Source: Clostridium sp. 12(A) (GTDB lineage: Bacteria > Bacillota > Clostridia > Lachnospirales > Lachnospiraceae). Taken from it: DNA of 64,000 nucleotides. Shown here piece after piece: positions 25,362 through 34,455 of the stretch. The stretch covers positions 1,736,001 to 1,800,000 of the forward strand of contig JAGI01000002.1 of assembly GCA_000526575.1 (NCBI GenBank), read 5' to 3'. The notes beneath the pieces are model-generated. The model made no database searches. It saw nothing but the letters and a program-made list of their open reading frames with translations, and was not told the origin of the DNA. Position numbers and translations under genes: made by a program. Positions within the stretch are counted from its first letter, which is position 1. Each line of letters begins with the position of its first letter.

Positions 25362-26620
25362 CAGCGGCACCCTCCCATCGTAAATGGTTTAAATAAATCA
25401 GGGAAAATTGTACCCATATTTATTGCTGTTTCAACAGAATAAACCTGCTGCCAGTTCTGCCATGGCACATAAGCCATTCCAACTGGATATTGGTCAATGC
25501 ATTCGGTAGCTGCTTCAGCAGCGGGAGGCGGACACCAGCCCGGACATACGTTGGGAGCTGGAGACCAGCAGGGACTCGTAGCTGGAGATGTGAATGAGGG
25601 CTCAGGACATTTTGCCGGCATTACGCAGCTTGGTTTTTCTGGACATTTTGCTGGTTTTACACAGGAAGGTTTTTCTGGACATCTTGCCGGCATCACACAA
25701 GAGGGTTTCTCCGGGCATTTTGCTGGCATTACACAAGAAGGTTTCTCTGGACACTTTGCTGGCATTACACAAGAAGGTCTTTCCGGACATCTTGCCGGTT
25801 TCACACAGGAAGGCTTTTCTGGACATCTTGCCGGCATCACACAGGAGGGTTTCTCTGGACATTTTGCTGGCATTACGCAGGAGGGCTTCTCTACACATTT
25901 TGCTGGCATTACGCAGGAAGGCTTTTCTATACATTTTGCTGGCATTACGCAAGAGGGTTTTTCTACACATTTTGCTGGCATTACGCAGGAAGGCTTCTCA
26001 ACACATTTTGCTGGCATTACGCAGGAGGGCTTCTCTACACATTTTGCTGGCATTACGCAAGAGGGTTTTTCTACACATTTTGCTGGCATCACTCTTGCTG
26101 GCATCACGCAGGAAGGTTTCTCCGGACACTTTGCCGGCATCACGCAAGAAGGTTTCTCTGGACATCTTACTGGCATCACACAGCTTGGTTTTTCTACACA
26201 TTTTGCTGGCATTACGCAGCTTGGTCTCTCCGGGCATTTTGCCGGCATTACGCAGCTTGGTCTCTCCGGGCATTTTGCCGGCATTACGCAGCTTGGTCTT
26301 TCCGGACATTTTGCCGGCATTACGCAGCTTGGTCTTTCCGGACATTTCATGGTACAATTATTTGCAGCGCTGTTTGATACGTTACAGCATGGTCTTTGGT
26401 TCCAGGAACATGGGCCAACAGAAATATCCTGGCGGCTCAATGGTATGGGAGCTGGTACTGGATCATTGGTCCTTGCCGGGCCTGAGCCAAGAGGCATATC
26501 AGGGCGGATTACCGTACCGGGGCTCATAGACATATCAAAGCCCATAGCAGGCTCCCATGGGTAGGATGTACCGTTACGGTCGTAGCCGTCGGGATATCCT
26601 TGTTTTGCATAACAATCCAT
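25361..26620 (-). CDS. CotJA-like coat protein with long Cys-Pro repeat array
   Basis: A 419-residue protein. The last ~60 residues (YPVGMAYVPWQNWQQVYSVETAINMGTIFPDLFKPF) match CotJA, which is normally only 75-85 aa. Before it comes a tandem array (residues ~93-337) of 20 full 12-residue units of the form CPEKPSCVMPAK or CVEKPSCVMPAK, plus partial units. The N-terminal ~90 residues are Pro/Gly/Met-rich. About 40 Cys in the array could allow dense cross-linking or metal binding. The start at 26620 lies 11 nt after AAAGGAG; the TTG at 26641 overlaps this site. It is first in cotJA-cotJB-cotJC. Confidence 0.88.
   Translation of the reverse strand: MDCYAKQGYPDGYDRNGTSYPWEPAMGFDMSMSPGTVIRPDMPLGSGPARTNDPVPAPIPLSRQDISVGPCSWNQRPCCNVSNSAANNCTMKCPERPSCVMPAKCPERPSCVMPAKCPERPSCVMPAKCPERPSCVMPAKCVEKPSCVMPVRCPEKPSCVMPAKCPEKPSCVMPARVMPAKCVEKPSCVMPAKCVEKPSCVMPAKCVEKPSCVMPAKCVEKPSCVMPAKCIEKPSCVMPAKCVEKPSCVMPAKCPEKPSCVMPARCPEKPSCVKPARCPERPSCVMPAKCPEKPSCVMPAKCPEKPSCVMPARCPEKPSCVKPAKCPEKPSCVMPAKCPEPSFTSPATSPCWSPAPNVCPGWCPPPAAEAATECIDQYPVGMAYVPWQNWQQVYSVETAINMGTIFPDLFKPFTMGGCR
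25610..26344 (-). repeat. 36-bp tandem repeat array inside the CotJA-like gene
   Basis: Twenty full 36-bp units plus a partial 15-bp unit, which is an in-frame deletion product. Units fall into CPER, CVEK and CPEK subtypes arranged in blocks, which suggests block duplication. Long antisense open frames over this region are products of the repeat. Confidence 0.9.
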
Positions 26621-26660
26621 AGGATGTTTGACTCCTTTCAATTATGAAAAGTTTCTACTA

Positions 26661-27995
26661 TCAATCTATGAAAGGAAGACTCTGTTGTGCAGGGCCAGCA
26701 GAAATTTTTCCACTTATTTCAAAGCCTGAGCCATGGCAGGGGCATTCCCAGCGCTTGTCATATTGGTTCCAGATCAATCTGCACCCCATATGGGGGCAAT
26801 TGACTGCTCCAGGCTTAACTCCTGCTGACAATCCTTTTACTGACTCCAGGCCATGTTCTGCAAACCGCAGAGCGGACGCTTTTATATGATGTCTCTGAGG
26901 AGAAAATACGGCGTCATAAGGCGTTCTCTTACCAGTTATATGCATAGAAAGCATTTTAGCGGCTACCATGGAAGAGCTCATCCCCCATTTGCCAAAGCCG
27001 GTGGCAACGTACCAGTCCGGGCGGAAGGCTGAAAATGTTCCAATATAGGGAATGCTGTCTAAAGTCATGCAGTCCTGAGCCGTCCAGCTTCGAAACTCTT
27101 CTGCCTGATGAAATAAATGCTCTGCCGTATGCCGCATCGTAATAAATGGGTCCGTATCCGGTGCTTTCCCCGTCCGATGGCTCCCATAGCCCAGGAGAAG
27201 CTTTCCATCGTAATTTCTAAAAGAATAGGCTTTTTTATCCACTCCCAGATACATTCCCTCAAGATCCTCTACCGGACCAAGTTCCATAACATAGCTTTTC
27301 TCCTGATACATTTTTGCAAAATAAAATCCAGGCACATTAACGAAAGGATAGTGGGAAGCAAAAACAATCTTTTCTGCCTTTACTACACCTCTGTCCGTGA
27401 TTACATCATGTCCCTGTACTTTTAATACTTTTGTCCGTTCATATACAGTGATCCCGGAGGAAATCTCTTTTATAAATTCCAGTGGGTTAAATTGTGCCTG
27501 ACCGGTAAATCGAACAGCCCCGCAAACTGGAAATGGCAGCTTTGTCTCTCTGACAAAAGAGGCTGGCATACCAAGCTCTTTTGCTGACTGGACTTCCTCT
27601 AAAAGTTTTTTTGATTCCTGTACGGAATAAAGATAAGCATCTTTTTTCTCATAATGGCACTGAATGGAGTATCGTTTGATCAGCTTTCCATACTCCTCCA
27701 CAGCTAACTGATTTGCCTTTCCGTATAGTCTGGCAGATTCTTTACCAACGGATTTTTCCAGTTTATGATAAATTAAATTGTGCTGAGATGTGATTTTTGC
27801 AGTGGTAAAGCCTGACTGTCCGCTTCCTATGCGGTTCGCCTCCAATACAACGACGTGAACTCCATGTCTTTGCAAATAAAATGCAGTCAAAATTCCAGCC
27901 ATTCCAGCTCCTATGATCACAACCTCAGTCCGTTTGTTTCCTGTCAGGGAATTACGTCTGGGAATTAATGTTGAATCCATCCAAATTGATTTCAT
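26661..27995 (-). CDS. FAD oxidoreductase with C-terminal Rieske domain (YhfW-like)
   Basis: A 444-residue flavoprotein. The N-terminal FAD/NAD fold has VVIIGAGMAGILTAFYL and EANRIGSGQSG, the DAO family pattern. The C-terminus is a Rieske [2Fe-2S] domain with both ligand pairs, C-P-H-M-G-C and C-P-C-H-G-S. The architecture is that of Bacillus YhfW, whose role is not established. AGGAGG precedes the ATG at 27995. It lies upstream of the cotJ genes on the same strand, with only ~40 bp between, so it may be co-transcribed with them. Confidence 0.88.
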   Translation of the reverse strand: MKSIWMDSTLIPRRNSLTGNKRTEVVIIGAGMAGILTAFYLQRHGVHVVVLEANRIGSGQSGFTTAKITSQHNLIYHKLEKSVGKESARLYGKANQLAVEEYGKLIKRYSIQCHYEKKDAYLYSVQESKKLLEEVQSAKELGMPASFVRETKLPFPVCGAVRFTGQAQFNPLEFIKEISSGITVYERTKVLKVQGHDVITDRGVVKAEKIVFASHYPFVNVPGFYFAKMYQEKSYVMELGPVEDLEGMYLGVDKKAYSFRNYDGKLLLGYGSHRTGKAPDTDPFITMRHTAEHLFHQAEEFRSWTAQDCMTLDSIPYIGTFSAFRPDWYVATGFGKWGMSSSMVAAKMLSMHITGKRTPYDAVFSPQRHHIKASALRFAEHGLESVKGLSAGVKPGAVNCPHMGCRLIWNQYDKRWECPCHGSGFEISGKISAGPAQQSLPFID

Positions 27996-28148
27996 GTTTA
28001 ACCTCCTGCATGCGTTCCATACCAATAGTATTCTCCCAATTTTTAGAATAATGCTTATGAATTTCCTGCCAATTATTTCTTGCTTTCACCCATTAATTGT
28101 CATACAATAACTTAAGACACAGACTGAAGAAAACAGGAGGCAGATTCA

Positions 28149-29543
28149 ATGAGTTGGTTCCGAAAAACAAAAAACAAACCAGACGGGACGGTGGTTAAAC
28201 CACAGGTTGAATCACAGGCCGAATCAACGGCTGAATCAGCAGCTGAGAAATATAAGCTGGAACGGGATACCTTCTATAAGCATTTAAATCAAGCCATGGA
28301 ATCAGGAGAACGAGGCGTTGTATTAAAGCTTTACATTGAAAACTTCAAGCGCCTGAATCAGATTTTCGGATATGATTACTGTGAATCTCTTTTAGAACAG
28401 ATCCTTGATTTTTTAAGGGAATTGACACAAAAGAACGTTTATCATTATATTGGTGTGGAGTTCATCATTATTTTGGACGGATATACCCAGGGTCAGGCTC
28501 TTTATCTGGCAGAAGATGTGGCAGAACGGTTTGACCGGGCATGGAAAGTGAATGGTACCGACTGTCTATGCTCAGCTCAAATGGGAATTTGTTCCTATCC
28601 CGGCCATGCGGAAACGACGGATCAGATGCTTAAATGTCTGGATCTTGCTGTTTCAAAAGCGGGAGAAGGTGGACCTAACCAGGCCGTTGTTTTTGATACC
28701 GCTTTGTATCAGCAGCTTCTGAGAAGACAAACCATTGCACATTATCTAAAGACAGCTCTTGAAAACGATGAGGTGGAAATTCGTTACAGGCCTACTCTAA
28801 ATGCAGGTACAAAGGTATTTGTCCGGGCTGAGCTTTATATGCGCATCTTTATTAAGGGTCTTGGACTGATCGGTGCAGGTGAATTCCTGCCCGTGGCGGA
28901 AGATTCCGGGCAGATCAAAGCTATACAGTATTACGGACTGAAACAGGTGTGTGAGTGTATTTCAGAGCTTCTAAAAAAGGGGTGTGAGTTTGAATCGGTG
29001 GCTCTTCCCATCTCCCCGGTACTTCTTTTGCAGGAAGACTTTCCCCAGGAAGTGAAACGGGAGCTGGAAGAATATGGGATTCCCAAGGGAAAGCTGGCTT
29101 TGGAAATTCAGGAATCTGCTCTGACCACGGGATACTTAAATGCAAATGTCACCTTGCAGACCTTAAAGGATTTCGGGGTTGAGCTGATTCTTAATGAATT
29201 CGGTTCCGGCTATTCGGGAATTTCCACGATTTTAGACCTTCCGGTGGATACGTTAAAACTGGAGCGTTTATTTGTTTGGCAGCTGGAAACCAATCCAAAA
29301 TCCCGGTATATTATGGAAGGCCTCATCCGAATGGCAAGAGATTTAAACCTTACCATAATTGCTGAGGGTGTGGAAACAGAAAACCAGGTAACACTTCTCA
29401 CAGAAGCAGGGTGTAATTACCAGCAGGGATTTTACTACTCTCCTACTTTGGAGAAACAGGCGTTGTTACGAATCCTTGGTATGTCCTTAGATGATTCCAT
29501 TCCTCTCCTGTCAGAAGAAAAGCAAAAGATGAGCCGATCATAA
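28149..29543 (+). CDS. GGDEF-EAL protein with degenerate active sites
   Basis: A 464-residue cytoplasmic protein. The N-terminal charged linker is followed by a GGDEF-like domain (~55-180) whose signature is GVEF instead of GGDEF. An EAL domain (~190-445) follows. In the EAL domain the first motif reads ELYMR, the usual Asn of the NxS motif is absent (ALPISP), and DDFG is replaced by NEFG. KID is replaced by KLE, while EIQES, AEGVE and QGF remain. Active cyclic-di-GMP turnover is therefore unlikely; a binding or receptor role fits better. AGGAGG precedes the ATG. It is monocistronic. Confidence 0.85.
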   Translation: MSWFRKTKNKPDGTVVKPQVESQAESTAESAAEKYKLERDTFYKHLNQAMESGERGVVLKLYIENFKRLNQIFGYDYCESLLEQILDFLRELTQKNVYHYIGVEFIIILDGYTQGQALYLAEDVAERFDRAWKVNGTDCLCSAQMGICSYPGHAETTDQMLKCLDLAVSKAGEGGPNQAVVFDTALYQQLLRRQTIAHYLKTALENDEVEIRYRPTLNAGTKVFVRAELYMRIFIKGLGLIGAGEFLPVAEDSGQIKAIQYYGLKQVCECISELLKKGCEFESVALPISPVLLLQEDFPQEVKRELEEYGIPKGKLALEIQESALTTGYLNANVTLQTLKDFGVELILNEFGSGYSGISTILDLPVDTLKLERLFVWQLETNPKSRYIMEGLIRMARDLNLTIIAEGVETENQVTLLTEAGCNYQQGFYYSPTLEKQALLRILGMSLDDSIPLLSEEKQKMSRS

Positions 29544-29545
29544 AA

Positions 29546-29587
29546 AAGAAGCGCTTCCAGCCACCGGGGCGGGAAACGCTTCTTTTT
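29546..29587. terminator. Terminator between convergent genes
   Basis: AAGAAGCGcTTCC pairs with GGAAaCGCTTCTT and continues TTTTT on the plus strand. Confidence 0.8.
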
Positions 29588-30038
29588 AATATTCATTTCC
29601 AATCACTGGCTGGCTTTTCACCGCCAGCTTTTGTACTTCCTGAGACTTTTCATAGAAATAGCGGATAATATCCTTGCGAGTAATTATCCCGATGAAATTC
29701 TTCTGGTCATCTACCACAGGGACGAAATTTTGCTTTAGTGCTTTATCGATTAAGCCTTCCATATCAGAATCCGCATAGACCGGACGATTGTCAGATCTTC
29801 TGTCAATGGCCGCCACAGTTACCCGCTCTGATTCTTTCAGGCTTAGATTCAGCTTGTTCTTAATCCCCCAAAGCATGTCCCCTTCAGTTATGGTACCAAC
29901 GTATTTCCCCGTACGATTAATAACAGGTATGGCTGAGTACTTATGATACTCCATCTTCTCCAGCGCCTGGCGCAGAGAATCATCCTCGTAAATATAAGCC
30001 ACTTCGTTCTTAGGTGTTAAAAAAAATAATATGTTCAT
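29586..30038 (-). CDS. CBS-domain pair protein
   Basis: A 150-residue protein consisting of two CBS domains (~1-65 and ~75-140; AIPVINRTGKYVGTITEGDML and FVPVVDDQKNFIGIITRKDII). CBS pairs bind adenine nucleotides and regulate partners. No other domain is attached. The start at 30038 is chosen because GGGGAG lies 7 nt upstream; the GTG two codons earlier overlaps less well. Function unknown. Confidence 0.85.
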   Translation of the reverse strand: MNILFFLTPKNEVAYIYEDDSLRQALEKMEYHKYSAIPVINRTGKYVGTITEGDMLWGIKNKLNLSLKESERVTVAAIDRRSDNRPVYADSDMEGLIDKALKQNFVPVVDDQKNFIGIITRKDIIRYFYEKSQEVQKLAVKSQPVIGNEY

Positions 30039-30144
30039 AGCCACACTCCCCGTTTATTGTTCGGTATCAGTATAGCAGATGACTCTTAATCGTGTATGAA
30101 CAATTTATTATTTTTTTATAACTTTTTTCCAGAAGTTTTTATTG

Positions 30145-30903
30145 TTATTTCATCTGATTCAGAGGATCAATGGCTTTGTCCTCATGGGTAATTTCAAAGA
30201 ATATGTTTGCTCCTTCTACGGAATAATACTTGGTAGGTTCAGCCACATAGCCTAATACCTGACCTTCTTTCACATATTCATTTTCCTTTACCTGCATCTC
30301 TTTTAACTGACCGCAGACAGCAGTATATTTGTTGCCCATATCAAGAACAACGTAGTTACCAATTTCTTCATTGGCTCCGATTTCTTTCACCTTAGCATTA
30401 GCTGGTGCGACAACCGGTGTGCTCACATCTCCCTGGATCACAACGCCTGGATTGCATTTATACTGGTCCAGAGTTGGGAAGTAGATGGTGGAATCCATGC
30501 TGTAGTCTAAAATGACATTTCCCTTTACCGGCCATGTCATTCTGGTTGCATCGGTAAAATTAAGTACCATAGACTTTGCAGCATTTTTGTCTGTTCCGGC
30601 TTTTACTGCTGGTGCCTGTGTTTCCTGCTTTGCAGTTGCTTTTGCTGAATCAACTGCCTGCATTTCTTCTTTGCTCTTGGTTGCATTGGAATCTCCTGCA
30701 ACGGCTACTTGTGTTTCCTGGGGAACTGATTCCTGAACAATCATATTGCTCTGATCCGGAACTTTGAGATAAGGGCTTTCTCCTCCACCATTTCCTCTTT
30801 GTACAGTAATAACTCCTGCTGCAGCTACTATAGTCAGCAGGCCTAGAACCAACAGGACAAGGAATACTTTATCCTTGAACATTTGACCTATTCTCTCTTT
30901 CAC
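30145..30903 (-). CDS. SpoIIQ-like LytM/M23 protein, metal ligands lost
   Basis: A 252-residue membrane protein. The N-terminal helix (~12-32) is followed by a Thr/Ala/Lys-rich linker and a LytM (M23) domain (~115-245). The first Zn site HxGxD reads NPGVV, the YxHL ligand is CGQL, and the last HFE motif is FFE, so all zinc ligands are gone. Bacillus SpoIIQ is also inactive and forms the zipper with SpoIIIAH. The position directly after spoIID supports the SpoIIQ assignment. The start at the GTG 30903 follows GAGGTG. Expression is probably in the forespore. Confidence 0.8.
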   Translation of the reverse strand: MKERIGQMFKDKVFLVLLVLGLLTIVAAAGVITVQRGNGGGESPYLKVPDQSNMIVQESVPQETQVAVAGDSNATKSKEEMQAVDSAKATAKQETQAPAVKAGTDKNAAKSMVLNFTDATRMTWPVKGNVILDYSMDSTIYFPTLDQYKCNPGVVIQGDVSTPVVAPANAKVKEIGANEEIGNYVVLDMGNKYTAVCGQLKEMQVKENEYVKEGQVLGYVAEPTKYYSVEGANIFFEITHEDKAIDPLNQMK

Positions 30904-30943
30904 GTTTATCACCTCGGTAATATTCTTACCAAGTGTGAAAGAG

Positions 30944-31864
30944 TTATACAGGATTAATCACAATATTTTTATAAAAATATGAGAGAATTTTTTCTGCGGT
31001 CCACCCCTCCTCTGCTTTGCATTTTGCCCCGAACTGGCTCATGCCGTACCCATGGCCGATTCCCTGGCATACAATGCGGATTCCTCCCTCATATTCTTCA
31101 AAGGAATAGGAAGTGGACGGCAGCCCAAGGGCACGCTGGATATCTTCTCCGCTGTATGTTTTGGTACCAATCTGAATCTGTCCCACATAGCCACCTTCAT
31201 CCCGGCTGATAATCTGAATGCTTCCTGGAATCTGATCTGCCTTTACTGGCACATCTCCTGCTATCTGATTGATTTTTCCTGCAAAATCTTCTTTGCTTAA
31301 TTCATTCACCGATAAATATCCCTCTGCTTCCACATCTCTTTTGCATTCAACAGGCTGCAGATAAGGGTGATTATCATCTCCCTTTCTTGTCTTACCGGTG
31401 CTGGCACGATGAAACAGGGGATCTATCAAGGTATCATTATAGGTCATAACCATCTTTGACGTAGAGCGCACGGCATCCTCAATGAGTGTATAGCTTGCCA
31501 CAAATGATTCGCTGCCCCAAAGCCGCTCCATCTGCTTTTTTTCCAGGTACTCCATGTGAAGCTCTGATTCGTTAATTTCATTTTTGCCATTCATTTTACC
31601 ATAGATATAAGTCCTTGCAATGATTGCCTGGGCTCTTAGGGCTTCTTTTCCATAGTCAGCTGGCATCTGTTTTGCGACTACTCCCGGGAGATATTCTTCC
31701 ACATCCATGGACGAAGATGCGCCTTTTCTATCAAGGATAATGGTCTTTCCGCTCATTTCCAAAGGAAAGCTCTTTTTTTCTTCTATTTTACCCGTCCAGG
31801 CCAAAGTTATTATATAAGGAAATAACAGAGCGATGATGCATGCCATTGTTATTTTTTTCACCAT
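30944..31864 (-). CDS. spoIID: Stage II sporulation protein D (lytic transglycosylase)
   Basis: A 306-residue membrane-anchored SpoIID. The N-terminal helix (MACIIALLFPYIITLAW) is followed by EEYLPGVVAKQMPADYGKEALRAQAIIARTY, which contains the catalytic Glu (VAKQM...E region) of the SpoIID fold. The C-terminal GIGHGYGMSQFGA motif is intact. SpoIID degrades septal peptidoglycan for engulfment with SpoIIM and SpoIIP. The ATG at 31864 follows AAAGGTGG. It is first in a two-gene operon with the SpoIIQ-like gene, as in many clostridia. Regulation by sigma-E is expected but no promoter was identified. Confidence 0.93.
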   Translation of the reverse strand: MVKKITMACIIALLFPYIITLAWTGKIEEKKSFPLEMSGKTIILDRKGASSSMDVEEYLPGVVAKQMPADYGKEALRAQAIIARTYIYGKMNGKNEINESELHMEYLEKKQMERLWGSESFVASYTLIEDAVRSTSKMVMTYNDTLIDPLFHRASTGKTRKGDDNHPYLQPVECKRDVEAEGYLSVNELSKEDFAGKINQIAGDVPVKADQIPGSIQIISRDEGGYVGQIQIGTKTYSGEDIQRALGLPSTSYSFEEYEGGIRIVCQGIGHGYGMSQFGAKCKAEEGWTAEKILSYFYKNIVINPV

Positions 31865-31933
31865 AAACATACCACCTTTCTGCCTGGATAGAGAGTGTAA
31901 CTTTATTTTGTCCAAGGCCTCTTTCAATATATG

Positions 31934-31967
31934 CAAAAAAACGCCCCGGAATCACTTCCGAAGCGTT
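31934..31967 (-). terminator. Terminator of glgP
   Basis: AAAACGCttCGGAA pairs with TTCCGgggCGTTTT and has a T run on the minus strand. Confidence 0.8.
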
Positions 31968-31974
31968 TTAATCT

Positions 31975-34434
31975 TTATTCTTCCAGCTCAACTTTTACCT
32001 TACTTAAGTGCCAGATATCATTGACATATTCTGTTATGGTTCGGTCTGAGGTGAATTTGCCGCTTGAGGCCACATTTAAAATCGCTGCCTTGGCCCACCA
32101 TGCTTCATCCTGGTATGCAGAAGCGATTCTGCTTCTTGCCTCTGCGTAGGACTTAAAATCCTTCAGGATAAAATAGGTATCTGCCCGGTCGCTGCTTATG
32201 GTATTTAATAAGGAATTGTAAATGTCGCGGAACAGCTCCGGGTCTTCCGGGGAATAGTAGCCGTTAATCAGCTGCATAAGCACCCGGCGGATCTCATAAT
32301 CCTGATTGAAGATTTCCATGGGGTCGTATCCGCCTTCTTTTTCATAACGGATCACTTCATCCGAAGTCATGCCAAAGATGAAGGCATAATCACTTCCTAC
32401 TTCCTCTACAATCTCCACATTGGCTCCATCCATAGTTCCAAGAGTGAGAGCGCCGTTTAACATAAATTTCATGTTGCCGGTACCAGAGGCTTCCTTACTG
32501 GCTGTGGAAATCTGCTCGCTGACATCAGCCGCCGCAAAAATAATTTCTGCATTGGAAACCTTATAATCTTCAATAAAAACTACTTTGATCTTGCCATTAA
32601 TACTCCGGTCATTGTTGATTACCTCAGCAACTGCATTGATCAGTTTTATGGTCAGCTTCGCTCTCTTATATCCGGCGGCTGCTTTGGCTCCAAAGATAAA
32701 GGTTCTTGGAACCATCTCCAAATTTGGATTATCCTTTAACTGATTGTATAAGTACATAACATGAAGTATGTTTAGCAGCTGGCGTTTATACTCATGAAGC
32801 CGCTTCACCTGTACATCAAAGATGGATCTTGGGTCTATCTCGATTCCGTTATGTTCCCTGATATAGTCTGCCAGACGGACCTTGTTCTGATACTTGATAT
32901 CCATAAATTCCTGCTGGCATTTAGGATCCTCTGCATAAACGGCCAGACGGCGAATGTGAGGAAGGTCAACAATCCAGTCCTTCCCGATCTTCTTTGTCAC
33001 CCAGTCCGCAAGGAGAGGATTTCCATGAAGAAGAAACCTTCTTTGGGTAATGCCGTTTGTTTTATTGTTGAATTTATCCGGCATCATCTGATAAAAATCT
33101 TTTAATTCCTGATTCTTTAAAATCTCTGTATGAAGCCTTGCAACTCCGTTGACGGAAAAGCCGCCTACAATGGCCAGATTAGCCATGCGGACCTGCCCGT
33201 CATAGATGATAGCCATGCTTTTTACTTTATCCTGATTGCCGGGATACATCTCCATGATCGTTAGCTGGAACCGGCGGTTTATTTCTTCTACAATCTGATA
33301 GATTCTTGGAAGGAGTCTGGAAAACAGCTCAATGGGCCATTTTTCAAGAGCTTCCGACATAATGGTGTGGTTGGTGTATGCACAGGTCTTTGTGGTGATC
33401 TCCCATGCCTCATCCCAGCCCAGGCCATACTCATCAAGAAGGATTCGCATGAGCTCTGGAACGGCTACGGTCGGGTGGGTATCATTAAGCTGGAATACGG
33501 TCTTTTCATAGAACTTATGGATGTCCTCATGGGCTTCCATATATTTTTTCACGGCTCTTTGAACGCTTGCAGAGATAAAGAAATACTGCTGCTTTAAGCG
33601 TAATTCTTTTCCAGCATAGTGGTTGTCATTGGGATATAAGACTTCTACAATGGTCTTTGCCAGGTTTTGCTGCTCCACAGCCTTTTGATAATCGCCTTTA
33701 TCAAAGGAATCCAGGCTAAAGGTGTTGATGGCTTCTGCATCCCAGATACGAAGGGTATTCACCACGTTGTTTCCATAGCCTACAATGGGCATGTCATAAG
33801 GCACGGCACGGACGGACTGATATCCCTCCTGCACAAAACGTTCCTTTCCATTTTCCCATACAGTATTGACGTAACCGCCGAATTTTACTTCGGTGGCATA
33901 TTCGGCCCGGCGGATTTCAAATGGATAGCCATTTTTCAGCCAGTCATCCGGTACCTCTAACTGGTATCCATTCTCGATCTTCTGTTTAAACATACCGTAA
34001 CGATAGCGGATTCCGCATCCGTATGCCGGATAGCCAAGAGTTGCCAGGGAGTCTAAAAAGCAGGCCGCAAGACGGCCAAGGCCGCCATTGCCAAGAGCCG
34101 GGTCCGGCTCCTGGTCTTCGATGGCGTTTAAATCAAAGCCCAGCTCATCTAAAACTTCCTTTACCTCTGGCTGCGCCATAATGTTTATGATATTGTTTCC
34201 AAGTGCACGGCCCATTAAAAATTCCATGGAAAGGTAGTAAAGCGTTTTTACATCCTGCTTTTCATACTCCTTATGGGTCGCGATCCATTCATCGATAATC
34301 ACATCTTTTACTGCATAGGCAACTGCCTGGTACATCTGCTCTTTCGTTGCCTCATCTACTGTCCTGCGAAACACGTTCTTCATATTAAAGAGAACGCTTT
34401 TTTTAAAGGTTTCCTTATCAAATCCCATGCCCAT
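31975..34434 (-). CDS. glgP: Glycogen/maltodextrin phosphorylase
   Basis: An ~819-residue GT35 enzyme that releases glucose-1-phosphate from alpha-1,4-glucans. The PLP-lysine region KEASGTGNMKFMLNGALTLGT and the substrate/phosphate segments are intact, and the length matches the family. The chosen ATG (34434) is 9 nt after AGGAGG; the GTG at 34452 is inside the ribosome site. It stands alone between spoIID and ileS, with no glg synthesis genes next to it. Confidence 0.95.
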   Translation of the reverse strand: MGMGFDKETFKKSVLFNMKNVFRRTVDEATKEQMYQAVAYAVKDVIIDEWIATHKEYEKQDVKTLYYLSMEFLMGRALGNNIINIMAQPEVKEVLDELGFDLNAIEDQEPDPALGNGGLGRLAACFLDSLATLGYPAYGCGIRYRYGMFKQKIENGYQLEVPDDWLKNGYPFEIRRAEYATEVKFGGYVNTVWENGKERFVQEGYQSVRAVPYDMPIVGYGNNVVNTLRIWDAEAINTFSLDSFDKGDYQKAVEQQNLAKTIVEVLYPNDNHYAGKELRLKQQYFFISASVQRAVKKYMEAHEDIHKFYEKTVFQLNDTHPTVAVPELMRILLDEYGLGWDEAWEITTKTCAYTNHTIMSEALEKWPIELFSRLLPRIYQIVEEINRRFQLTIMEMYPGNQDKVKSMAIIYDGQVRMANLAIVGGFSVNGVARLHTEILKNQELKDFYQMMPDKFNNKTNGITQRRFLLHGNPLLADWVTKKIGKDWIVDLPHIRRLAVYAEDPKCQQEFMDIKYQNKVRLADYIREHNGIEIDPRSIFDVQVKRLHEYKRQLLNILHVMYLYNQLKDNPNLEMVPRTFIFGAKAAAGYKRAKLTIKLINAVAEVINNDRSINGKIKVVFIEDYKVSNAEIIFAAADVSEQISTASKEASGTGNMKFMLNGALTLGTMDGANVEIVEEVGSDYAFIFGMTSDEVIRYEKEGGYDPMEIFNQDYEIRRVLMQLINGYYSPEDPELFRDIYNSLLNTISSDRADTYFILKDFKSYAEARSRIASAYQDEAWWAKAAILNVASSGKFTSDRTITEYVNDIWHLSKVKVELEE

Positions 34435-34455
34435 TCCACAAAACCTCCTCACCGT

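Noticed and set aside
25610-26344. Tandem repeats considered as a CRISPR array
   Set aside because: Units are contiguous without spacers and encode in-frame peptide repeats; no cas genes.
25497-26564. Long plus-strand ORFs (355 and 311 codons) across the coat-gene repeats
   Set aside because: They are open only because the 36-bp array lacks stops in these frames; no ribosome site, and the minus-strand frame ends in a recognisable CotJA domain.
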